From: Xanthomarina sp035306705
Lineage (GTDB): Bacteria; Bacteroidota; Bacteroidia; Flavobacteriales; Flavobacteriaceae
Assembly: GCF_035306705.1 (NCBI RefSeq)
Contig: NZ_DATGNO010000064.1
Coordinates: forward strand, 1 to 28,973
Reading direction: 5' to 3'
Length of the DNA: 28,973 bases
The number at the start of each line of letters is the position of its first letter. Position 1 is the first letter of the stretch. A program made the position numbers and the translations under genes. The notes under the pieces are model-generated. The model was given only the letters and a program-made list of their open reading frames with translations, had not been told where the DNA came from and ran no database searches. Below, in pieces: positions 13,914 through 21,719 of the stretch.

Positions 13914-15110
13914 TTATTTTACAGTCCAAGTAGCTCCCCAAGAGGCATAATCTGTTCCAGTTCCATTTCCTTCTCCTGAAATAAAATCTGATTCTGTAAA
14001 TGTTTCACCAGTATCGTTTTTCATTTTTAAAGTAACATCTGTAAAAGTAATATTGCTTACATATAGGTCGCCACTTATAACACCAGCACCAGTAGGGTTA
14101 TCTCCTGCATCACCATCTAAATCAAAAGCTTCTTCAAAACCATTAATTAATACGTTGTTAAAAATGCCTTGAGTTCCTGCTCTTAGTCTTATGGCTTCAT
14201 TTCCAGTAGTAGAACCTTGTCCTATAATGGTAAGGTTGGTAATAGTAGGCTTCGAGTAGTAGCCAGTAGCATTGCTGAAATCTGTATTATATCCATCTGC
14301 TTCAATACCTTTATCATGATTAACACCATGTTTGATATAGGCATTTGTAATGGTCCCAGTATAGCCTTCTGTCCAGTCTATAGAATCGTCTTGGGCGTTA
14401 ATAACAGATACGTAGCTAGCATTTACGGTACCTCCAAAAAACTCAACACCATCATCTTTTCCTTCAAAAGCTTGAATATATTCTACTACTGTTCCGTTTC
14501 CTACACCATAGAAAGAGAAACCGTTATTTTCTGACTGTCCATCTGCAGCTCCACCAGAATACTCTACACGTACATAACGAACAATTCCAGAATCGTCTGA
14601 AGCATCTGTGCCACCATAAGGTAAACTAGCAATTTCTGAAGTAGAAGTAGCGTTTCCAGCAACCGAGTTAATAGGTGCTTTTCCTAAAATGATTAATCCT
14701 CCCCAATCGCCAGCAGAAGGAGTAGAAGCATCTGAAGTGAAAACAATAGGACTGTTTACTGTGCCATTAGCAATTATTTTAGCACCTTGAGAAATAGCCA
14801 CGTAAACATTTGCGCCAGATGCTAAAGCTTTTATGGTCATTCCGGCAGGAATTTCTAAAGTAGTTCCGCTAGCCATGATTAAAGAGCCGTTTATTTTATA
14901 AGTGTTGTTGGCATCAAGTATTAAATCTTGTGTATAAGTACCCGATAAGAAAATAGTTTCAGGATTTGGAGTTTCACCGCCACTATTGTTGTTTGTTGTG
15001 CTATTGTCTGTAATATTAATGTCGGATGTGTCGTCTGTTGTACAAGAGAAAAGCATGCTTATTAGTGCAGTTCCTAAAATTAAGTTGTTTTTCATTTTTT
15101 CTAGTTTCAT
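13914..15110 (-). CDS. Beta-helix-like lipoprotein partnered with a TonB-dependent receptor
   Basis: The 398-residue protein has a lipoprotein signal peptide (ISMLFSC, C23 counting from the first ATG) and an acidic stretch after the cysteine (TTDDTSD), which may favour export to the cell surface. A low-complexity Ser/Thr/Asn linker follows. The rest is rich in short beta-strand turns (GDWGGLIILGKAP, DDGVEFFGG, NAQDDSIDWTEG, EAIRLRAGTQG) that resemble a right-handed beta-helix. I know no established function. The gene starts 24 bp after the receptor gene on the same strand, so the two are probably one operon. A second ATG, at codon 6, could equally be the start (MKNNLILGTALIS). Confidence 0.8.
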   Translation of the reverse strand: MKLEKMKNNLILGTALISMLFSCTTDDTSDINITDNSTTNNNSGGETPNPETIFLSGTYTQDLILDANNTYKINGSLIMASGTTLEIPAGMTIKALASGANVYVAISQGAKIIANGTVNSPIVFTSDASTPSAGDWGGLIILGKAPINSVAGNATSTSEIASLPYGGTDASDDSGIVRYVRVEYSGGAADGQSENNGFSFYGVGNGTVVEYIQAFEGKDDGVEFFGGTVNASYVSVINAQDDSIDWTEGYTGTITNAYIKHGVNHDKGIEADGYNTDFSNATGYYSKPTITNLTIIGQGSTTGNEAIRLRAGTQGIFNNVLINGFEEAFDLDGDAGDNPTGAGVISGDLYVSNITFTDVTLKMKNDTGETFTESDFISGEGNGTGTDYASWGATWTVK

Positions 15111-15134
15111 TTTTGTTTAGTTTATTAATTGTGT

Positions 15135-17948
15135 TTAAAATTTATATTTAAGTTGAACTCCTAAATCCATCCCTTTTTTATAATCTGTAATACCCTTGCC
15201 GTTAGCTGAGTTTACAGCAATGTCTCCTAAAGTTGTTTCTCTAAAATATTCTATGGTTGGATTTAATAGATTTTTGATACTGAAGTTTATTTCTAACTTA
15301 TTGTTAAAGTTGTTTCTCCAGATAAAATCTAGAGTTGGCACTCCTTTTTCAATAATATTTCCTAATTGTCCTGAGCCTAAAGCATCTATTCTGTCTGAGA
15401 AGTAAGAGAATACTAAATTGGCTATAGGTTTATAGGTTCCAAAAGTTGGAGAGTAATTGATGTCTGCATTTAGTATTAACGGAGAAGCACCTTGCAGCTT
15501 GTCTTCAGATTTATTAAAACTTACATCGTAATAAGTTCCATCTATTGAGTTGTATAAATCCTGTTTGGTTTTCATGTATGTTGCGTTAAAACCTAGGGAA
15601 AGTTTAGAGTTGTCAGTATCGTTAGTAATTAAGTTTTTTCTTAATTCTACTTCAATTCCATACACATTTGCTTTATCACCTGTTCTAAAATAACGCTGTG
15701 TTCCTGTGGCATCGGCACCAACTACTAAGTTTACTGGATCGTTAATTTCTTTAGTAAATAGAGCAACCGAGATAATTTCACTTTTAGTATAGAACCATTC
15801 GTATTTTAAATCGAGGTTTATAATTTTTGAATAACCTTTGTCTAATAGATCTGGATTTCCCCCAATTTTAGTCGAAATATCTTCGTAAACAAAAGGCGCA
15901 ACTTCTTTAAATTCTGGAATAGAAACAGTCTGACTTGCAGAAAAGCGAAGGTTTTGGTTATTGGTTAAAGCGTATTTTACATTAAGACTTGGTAAGAAGA
16001 AATTGTCGTAAGAACTTATTTTATTTTCACCTTGATTTCCAAGGTTAATCACATCGAATGCAATGTCTTGTTGAAATGATTCTAATCTCACTCCAGGAAC
16101 AATTAGCCATTTTTCTCCAGCTGTAATTTCAGCATCTATATATCCAGAGAAAACATCTAATGTACCATTATAAGTATTTTCTGGTAAACCAGGTCTATTG
16201 GTATTTGATAGGGTTGGGATGTTATTAATAACTTTTATTTCATAAACACCTTCATCGCCAGGGTTGAGGTTTAAATTCTCTAAATTAAAGATACTGTTGA
16301 AATTGTTTACATTAGAGATTTGATAACCATTCTCTACTATATCATAACCATAACGGATGTTTTCAAAATTTCTTTGTTTGCTTTTACCGTTAAAACCAAC
16401 ATTTAATTTTAATGTCTCGTTAGCCTGATAGGCTAAATTTAGTCTTCCGTTATATTCTTCGTCTTGAATATCTTGAAAATAACGTTGATTATCGAAAACC
16501 ACATTGCTATAAAAAATGGGGTTTGTTTCTATATCGTTATCTAAAGCTAAGTGATAATTTTCAACACTTATACGTTTCCTGTCTGGTTGTTTAGAGAAAA
16601 CAGAGTTGTATCCAAAGCCCCAATCCACGTCAAACTTTCCTGAGGTATGGTTTCCTAATAATTGGTTGACAAACATTTGTGTTTGATCAAATTGAACATT
16701 CATTTGATAAAAACCTTTGTCTGAATTAGCTTGAGCATCTCTATTTCTACCTTTTCCATCTATTCCAAAATAGCCAACAACATCTGATGAATTATTAATA
16801 AATAAGAAATTATATCTAACAGAATTTGCATCATCAATGGAGTAATTTACATTGGCCATAGCTGTAGTTGTCGTGTTGTATTCATATTCTTCCGCATTAT
16901 CTATAAAAGCTTTTTTTTCGGTTAGCGTATAATCTACGGCAGAACCCTTTCTGTATTCGTAGTTGTTTTCAAATGAAGCTGTAGCAAATAGATTTATTCG
17001 GGACCCATTTTTTAAGTTGAAGGATTTTCCTGCTGAAGCTCCATAGCCTACATTAATAGGAGAGCTTACATTTATAGGGTCGACTCCATGAGATAAAATA
17101 ACAGCAAATGGGTTGTGATTGTACCTGCCATAGTAACCAAAATAGCCAGTACCTTCGCTTCTTACAAAATTCTTGTCTATGGCGTTTGTATTGAAACCAG
17201 TAGTAGTAAAAGCATTGAAAAAACCGTTGCCACTATAATCTTTTGAAGATATATCAATGTTTCCTGCCGAAAAATCGCCATAAAATTTTGAAGCGTATGC
17301 CTTGCTTATAGATACGTTTTGAATAATATCTGAAGAGAAGATATTTAAGTTTATATTCTTCTTATTAACATCATTAGAAGGTAAAGACAGTCCATTCATA
17401 GTCGTGTTTAAGTATCTATCTCCTAAACCTCGCACATATACATTGCTGGAACCTTCTTGTTTAGAAACCCCTGAAATTTTTGCTACAGCACCAGCAGCAT
17501 CACTAATTCCTTTTCTAGACAATTCATCGGCACCAATACTTTGTTTTATTTCAACAGCTTTCTTTTGGTCTAATAATAAAGCGGTTTCACTTTCTCTTGT
17601 GGTTGTAGTTTGAATTAAAATTTCATTTAAAGAAGCAGTGCTAGCCTTCATAGAAACATTTATTTTGGTTTCTTTATGTGCTATAATCTCAACGTCAATT
17701 TCTTGGGTTTCATAACCAATAAAACTGTAGATTACAGTATGTGTTCCTGGTTCAACATTATTTATTTCATATATGCCATCGAAATCTGATGTGGTTCCTT
17801 TTATAGTCCCCTTTATTAAGATGTTAGCAAAAACCAAAGGTTCGTTATTATAATCTAAATCGATCAATTTACCAGTTATTGAGCCCGTATTTTGGGCATA
17901 GGTAGTTAAGGAAGTCATCAAGATAAAAAGGAGAAAAATATGTTTCAT
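15135..17948 (-). CDS. TonB-dependent outer-membrane receptor with carboxypeptidase-regulatory-like domain
   Basis: The 937-residue receptor has a signal peptide (1-18, ending TTYAQ), a CarboxypepD_reg-like domain at about 22-105 (GSITGKLIDLDYNNEPL, GTTSDFDGIYEI), a plug domain at about 125-235 (GVSKQEGSSNVYVRGLGDRY, NIDISSKD) and a 22-strand-type barrel ending in YKF. It would carry a substrate across the outer membrane using TonB energy. No SusD-like partner is present; instead a beta-helix lipoprotein follows. Six 11-bp-phased TGTWAA-type hexamers upstream (18000-18060) and the adjacent porin-PiT operon point to phosphorus acquisition, but the substrate is inferred from context only. Confidence 0.92.
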   Translation of the reverse strand: MKHIFLLFILMTSLTTYAQNTGSITGKLIDLDYNNEPLVFANILIKGTIKGTTSDFDGIYEINNVEPGTHTVIYSFIGYETQEIDVEIIAHKETKINVSMKASTASLNEILIQTTTTRESETALLLDQKKAVEIKQSIGADELSRKGISDAAGAVAKISGVSKQEGSSNVYVRGLGDRYLNTTMNGLSLPSNDVNKKNINLNIFSSDIIQNVSISKAYASKFYGDFSAGNIDISSKDYSGNGFFNAFTTTGFNTNAIDKNFVRSEGTGYFGYYGRYNHNPFAVILSHGVDPINVSSPINVGYGASAGKSFNLKNGSRINLFATASFENNYEYRKGSAVDYTLTEKKAFIDNAEEYEYNTTTTAMANVNYSIDDANSVRYNFLFINNSSDVVGYFGIDGKGRNRDAQANSDKGFYQMNVQFDQTQMFVNQLLGNHTSGKFDVDWGFGYNSVFSKQPDRKRISVENYHLALDNDIETNPIFYSNVVFDNQRYFQDIQDEEYNGRLNLAYQANETLKLNVGFNGKSKQRNFENIRYGYDIVENGYQISNVNNFNSIFNLENLNLNPGDEGVYEIKVINNIPTLSNTNRPGLPENTYNGTLDVFSGYIDAEITAGEKWLIVPGVRLESFQQDIAFDVINLGNQGENKISSYDNFFLPSLNVKYALTNNQNLRFSASQTVSIPEFKEVAPFVYEDISTKIGGNPDLLDKGYSKIINLDLKYEWFYTKSEIISVALFTKEINDPVNLVVGADATGTQRYFRTGDKANVYGIEVELRKNLITNDTDNSKLSLGFNATYMKTKQDLYNSIDGTYYDVSFNKSEDKLQGASPLILNADINYSPTFGTYKPIANLVFSYFSDRIDALGSGQLGNIIEKGVPTLDFIWRNNFNNKLEINFSIKNLLNPTIEYFRETTLGDIAVNSANGKGITDYKKGMDLGVQLKYKF

Positions 17949-17982
17949 TTATATGTTTAGTTCTTTAGTTGTTTTGTTGACG

Positions 17983-18060
17983 CAAAGAAACTGTAACAAT
18001 GTAAAGAGTGTGTTAATCCTAGATTATGCCATTGTAATAAAACGGTTAGCTTAATGTTAT
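17983..18060 (-). promoter_or_regulatory. Promoter with 11-bp-phased Pho-box-like hexamer array
   Basis: On the plus strand TGTAAA (18000), TGTTAA (18011), GATTAT (18022), TGTAAT (18033), GGTTAG (18044) and TGTTAT (18055) start exactly 11 bp apart. All six have T at position 3 and A at position 5. On the receptor's coding strand the first two read TTAACA-N5-TTTACA, like PhoP boxes. The -7-like box TTTCTTTG (17990-17983) lies just downstream, so the array overlaps the -33 position. It could also act on divergent dgt. Confidence 0.5.
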
Positions 18061-18156
18061 TGGATTTACGTAAAATGATGTATTTAGAAATGATAACATA
18101 ACATCAAGTTCAATAGAATTGTTTATATATGAGGGTTTTTAAAACACGAAAAAATG

Positions 18157-18164
18157 TATCTTGC
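18157..18164 (+). promoter_or_regulatory. Possible -7 box for dgt
   Basis: TATCTTGC, 18 bp before the ATG at 18183, keeps the TAnnTT part of the consensus but not the final TG. It is a weak candidate. Confidence 0.25.
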
Positions 18165-18182
18165 AACAGATAAATAGTAACT

Positions 18183-19526
18183 ATGAACTGGGAACAACTA
18201 CTCTCCTTAAAACGATATGGGGACACAAACAAGCGTTTAAGAAAAGAACAAGACGAAACTCGTTTAGGGTTTGAAGTGGATTATGATCGGATTATATTTT
18301 CGTCAGAATTTAGAAGTCTTCAAGATAAGACCCAAGTCATTCCCTTATCTCAAACAGATTTTGTTCATACCAGATTAACACATAGTCTAGAAGTTAGTGT
18401 GGTTGGAAGAACTTTAGGTAGAAAGGTTGGAGCCAAATTAATTGAGAAATATCCGCATTTGCAAGCCATTCATGGGTATCAGCCGAACGATTTTGGAGCC
18501 ATAGTAGCAGCAGCCGCTTTAGCCCACGATATTGGAAATCCACCTTTTGGACATTCTGGGGAAAAAGCAATTGGGGAATTCTTTATATCAGGAAATGGTA
18601 AACCGTATAGAAACCAATTAACCGAAAAGGAATATCAAGATCTATGCGATTTTGAAGGAAATGCCAATGGTTTTAAAATTGTCACTCAAAGTAGAATAGG
18701 AAGAGAAGGAGGTTTGAGATTAAGTTATGCCACCCTTGGTGCTTTTACAAAATATCCAAAGGAATCTTTACCTAAAAAACCAAGCAGTCATATTTCCGAT
18801 AAGAAATACGGGTTTTTTCAAAGTGAAAAAAAGCTATTTATTGACGTTGCAGATGAATTAGGCTTACTAAAAAGAGGAGCCAAAGAAGATTTAAGTTTTT
18901 CCAGACATCCCTTAACATATTTGGTCGAAGCTGCAGACGATATTTGCTATACTATTATTGATTTTGAGGACGGTATTAACTTAGGGCTTATTCAAGAAGA
19001 ATATGCCCTAGAATATTTGATAAACCTGGTAAAACATTCTATTAATTCTAAAAAATATCATCTACTTTCTAATACCCAAGACCGCATAAGTTACTTGAGG
19101 GCGCTAGCCATAAACACCTTAATAAACGAAGCAGTAGATGTGTTTTTAACCAATGAAGAAGCCATCTTAAACGATAGTTTTACAACAGGATTGTTAGATA
19201 AAAGTCAGTATGAAGCTCAAATTAATGACATTATTAAGATAAGTGTTAAAAAGGTGTATCAATCTGAAGAAGTTATAGACAAGGAAATTATCGGTTTCGA
19301 AGTTATTAGTACACTTTTAAATGTTTATACGAAGGCTGTGATTAATAAAACCCTAGAAAAAGCCTCCAATTACGATTTGTTGATTCTTAAAAGTATTCCC
19401 GATCTTTATTTTGAGGAAGAAAGTACTACATACGTCAAGCTTTTAAGTGTTTGTAATTATGTGTCCTTACTATCAGATAGTCAAGCCATTCTAAAATATA
19501 AAAAAATAAAGGGTATTGCTTTATAA
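18183..19526 (+). CDS. dgt: Deoxyguanosinetriphosphate triphosphohydrolase (dGTPase)
   Basis: The 447-residue HD-domain enzyme hydrolyses dGTP, or dNTPs in general, to deoxynucleoside and tripolyphosphate. The N-terminal RIIFSSEFRSLQDKTQV motif (37-52), THSLEV with H67, AHDIGNPPFGHSGE with H115-D116, and AADDICY near 252 are all hallmarks of the Dgt family and supply the metal-binding His/Asp residues. Length suits the bacterial dGTPase type. It is transcribed away from the TonB-dependent receptor gene across 234 bp and is followed by a terminator. Together with dCMP deaminase it is one of two dNTP-pool genes in the window, though they are far apart. Confidence 0.93.
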   Translation: MNWEQLLSLKRYGDTNKRLRKEQDETRLGFEVDYDRIIFSSEFRSLQDKTQVIPLSQTDFVHTRLTHSLEVSVVGRTLGRKVGAKLIEKYPHLQAIHGYQPNDFGAIVAAAALAHDIGNPPFGHSGEKAIGEFFISGNGKPYRNQLTEKEYQDLCDFEGNANGFKIVTQSRIGREGGLRLSYATLGAFTKYPKESLPKKPSSHISDKKYGFFQSEKKLFIDVADELGLLKRGAKEDLSFSRHPLTYLVEAADDICYTIIDFEDGINLGLIQEEYALEYLINLVKHSINSKKYHLLSNTQDRISYLRALAINTLINEAVDVFLTNEEAILNDSFTTGLLDKSQYEAQINDIIKISVKKVYQSEEVIDKEIIGFEVISTLLNVYTKAVINKTLEKASNYDLLILKSIPDLYFEEESTTYVKLLSVCNYVSLLSDSQAILKYKKIKGIAL

Positions 19527-19529
19527 ATA

Positions 19530-19557
19530 AAAACAGATCTCCTTTCTGTTTTTTATT
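19530..19557 (+). terminator. Terminator after dgt
   Basis: AAAACAGA (19530-19537) pairs with TCTGTTTT (19545-19552) around TCTCCTT, followed by more T residues. The stem is AT-rich but well placed. Confidence 0.65.
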
Positions 19558-19566
19558 TATAGGTAC

Positions 19567-19597
19567 TTGTGTAAAAAAACTAAATAAACTACTTTTA
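19567..19597 (+). promoter_or_regulatory. Candidate promoter of the 43-aa small gene
   Basis: TTG at 19567-19569 is followed after 20 bp by TACTTTTA (19590-19597), one mismatch from TAnnTTTG, 29 bp before the ATG at 19627. Confidence 0.35.
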
Positions 19598-19626
19598 TAA
19601 ATCTTAAAACCCAAATCTAACCTAAA

Positions 19627-19758
19627 ATGAAAAAAAATCTATTTGGAGCTATTGTAATCGTATTTGTTGTTTTTGTAGCTGTATTGGTATTGAAGGAAAT
19701 AAATGAAACAGGAGCTTCTGAGATTAATGCACAACAATACTACGCGGATTATGAGTAA
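19627..19758 (+). CDS. Small single-TM protein, 43 residues
   Basis: An ATG followed by a Lys-rich start encodes MKKNLFGAIVI, a hydrophobic helix of about 18 residues and a polar tail (KEINETGASEINAQQYYADYE). The helix with an N-terminal positive charge predicts a membrane anchor or signal peptide with a short outside tail. It has its own candidate promoter, sits between the dgt terminator and the 3' end of dxs, and matches no family I recognise. Support is the codon pattern, the promoter and the coherent topology; homologues in related genomes would settle it. Confidence 0.55.
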   Translation: MKKNLFGAIVIVFVVFVAVLVLKEINETGASEINAQQYYADYE

Positions 19759-19779
19759 GTTTTCAATGAATTAAAATTC

Positions 19780-21570
19780 TTAAGTAAAGCTGGTCGACTC
19801 TAGATATCCAGATAATGTTTTAGAAATAGATAAACTATCTATGCCACATTCAAGTTGCAACTCCTCGGTAGTGCCATGTTCTATAAACTTATCAGGAATT
19901 CCTAGTGTTTTAAAAGTGTTTTTATAATGGTGTTGCGCTGCAAACTCTATAACAGCCGATCCAAACCCACCTAGAACACAACCATCTTCTACCGTTATAA
20001 TTACTTTATAACTACTACAAATGCTGTGGAGTAAAACTTCATCTAAAGGCTTTGCAAATCGCATATCGTAATGAGACACAACGTTTTCTACAGGTAGTAA
20101 ATCTATTGCTTCCGTACAATTCTTAGAAATAGTACCTATACTTAAAACAGCTATACTTTTCCCTTTTTTTAAATTGATGGCTGTGCCTATTTTAATCTCA
20201 GAAAAATCTTGTTGCCAATCTTGGGTAACGCCTCTTCCTCTAGGATATCTAATAGCAAGGGGTTGTTTTAGTTTGCCAAGTTGCGCAGTGTAAAGGATGT
20301 TTCTGAGTTCTATTTCGTTTCTGGGTGCAAAAATAATCAGGTTTGGAATGCAACGTAAATAAGCTAAATCAAAAACGCCGTGATGCGTAGCGCCATCTTG
20401 TCCAACCAAGCCCGCGCGATCCAAACAAAAAATAACGGGTAAGTTTTGTAGAGCAACATCATGGATAATTTGATCGTAGGCACGTTGTAAAAAGGTGGAA
20501 TAGATATTGCAAAATGGAATGAGGCCTTGGGTTGCCATTCCAGCAGCCAATGTTACGGCATGTTGCTCGGCTATCCCCACATCGAATGCACGATCAGGCA
20601 TTTCCTGCATCATGTATTTTAAGGAACTTCCAGTAGGCATGGCAGGTGTAATTCCAATAATTTTTGGATTGCTTTTAGCTAATTCAACTAGTGTAAAACC
20701 AAAGACATCTTGGTATTTAGGCGGTTGTTTTATTTTGTTTTTTATTACTAACTCACCAGTAATAGCATCAAATTTTCCTGGGGCGTGATAAGTAACTTGA
20801 TTGTCTTCAGCTTGTTTTAAGCCTTTACCTTTTTTGGTAATAACATGTAAGAACTTTGGGCCTTTTAAAGTTTTAAGTCGCTCTAATTCAGAAATAAGTT
20901 TAAAAATATCATGCCCATCAATAGGACCAGAATAGTTAAAATTAAGAGCTTCGAAAATATTATCTTGTTTTTCGGTGCCTTTTTTCACATGGGTCAAATA
21001 TTGTTTTAAAGCCCCAACGGAAGGATCAATCCCAATGGCATTATCATTTAAAACCACTAATAAATTGGCGTCTGTAACCCCAGCATGATTTAAACCTTCA
21101 AAGGCCATCCCGCTAGCAATAGATGCATCGCCAATAATAGCTATGTGCTGTCTGTGCATATCGCCTTGAAGTTGGGAGGCGAGGGCCATGCCTAAAGCAG
21201 CAGAAATAGAAGTGGAAGAGTGTCCAACTCCAAACGTATCATAAACGCTTTCGTCTCTTTTAGGAAACCCGCTGACTCCATGCAATTGTCTATTGGTGTG
21301 AAAATTGTTTTTTCTGCCAGTTAATATTTTATGGCCGTATGCTTGATGTCCTACATCCCAAACTAACAGGTCTTGTGGTGTATTGAATACATAATGCAAA
21401 GCAATAGTGAGTTCTACAACGCCTAAACTAGCTCCTAAATGTCCTTCTTTGGTAGCAACAATATCAATTATAAAGCGTCTTAATTCTTTGGCTAACTTTG
21501 GAAGGTGTTCTTTTTGAAGTTTGCGTAAATCTTCTGGAGATTCAATAGAATTTAAAAAATCTGTAGGCAT
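19780..21570 (-). CDS. dxs: 1-deoxy-D-xylulose-5-phosphate synthase
   Basis: The 596-residue thiamine-diphosphate enzyme condenses pyruvate and glyceraldehyde-3-phosphate, the first step of the MEP isoprenoid pathway. Visible motifs are DVGHQAYGHKILTGR at about 71-85, the TPP site from GDASIASGMAFEGLNHAG to NDN at about 145-180, KKGKGLKQAEDN, the catalytic-Glu segment DVGIAEQHAVTLAAGMA and the transketolase C-terminal domain (EDGCVLGGFGSAV). The TPP motif has GDA where most enzymes have GDG. The protein is slightly shorter than the E. coli one (about 620). It is divergent from the M36 protease gene. Confidence 0.95.
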   Translation of the reverse strand: MPTDFLNSIESPEDLRKLQKEHLPKLAKELRRFIIDIVATKEGHLGASLGVVELTIALHYVFNTPQDLLVWDVGHQAYGHKILTGRKNNFHTNRQLHGVSGFPKRDESVYDTFGVGHSSTSISAALGMALASQLQGDMHRQHIAIIGDASIASGMAFEGLNHAGVTDANLLVVLNDNAIGIDPSVGALKQYLTHVKKGTEKQDNIFEALNFNYSGPIDGHDIFKLISELERLKTLKGPKFLHVITKKGKGLKQAEDNQVTYHAPGKFDAITGELVIKNKIKQPPKYQDVFGFTLVELAKSNPKIIGITPAMPTGSSLKYMMQEMPDRAFDVGIAEQHAVTLAAGMATQGLIPFCNIYSTFLQRAYDQIIHDVALQNLPVIFCLDRAGLVGQDGATHHGVFDLAYLRCIPNLIIFAPRNEIELRNILYTAQLGKLKQPLAIRYPRGRGVTQDWQQDFSEIKIGTAINLKKGKSIAVLSIGTISKNCTEAIDLLPVENVVSHYDMRFAKPLDEVLLHSICSSYKVIITVEDGCVLGGFGSAVIEFAAQHHYKNTFKTLGIPDKFIEHGTTEELQLECGIDSLSISKTLSGYLESTSFT

Positions 21571-21679
21571 GAGTACGAATTATCTGGTAAAATTATTAAA
21601 ATAACTGTTAATTTCATGGCTTTATGGAGTATTTTAAAGATTTATTATGATTATATTATAATAATAAGAAGATGGAGCT

Positions 21680-21687
21680 TATATTTG
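21680..21687 (+). promoter_or_regulatory. -7 promoter box (TATATTTG) for the M36 protease gene
   Basis: A perfect TAnnTTTG match lies 32 bp before the ATG at 21720. No clear -33 element is seen 19-21 bp upstream. Confidence 0.5.
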
Positions 21688-21719
21688 TATAATTCAAATT
21701 AAAAAAACTAACAAATAGA

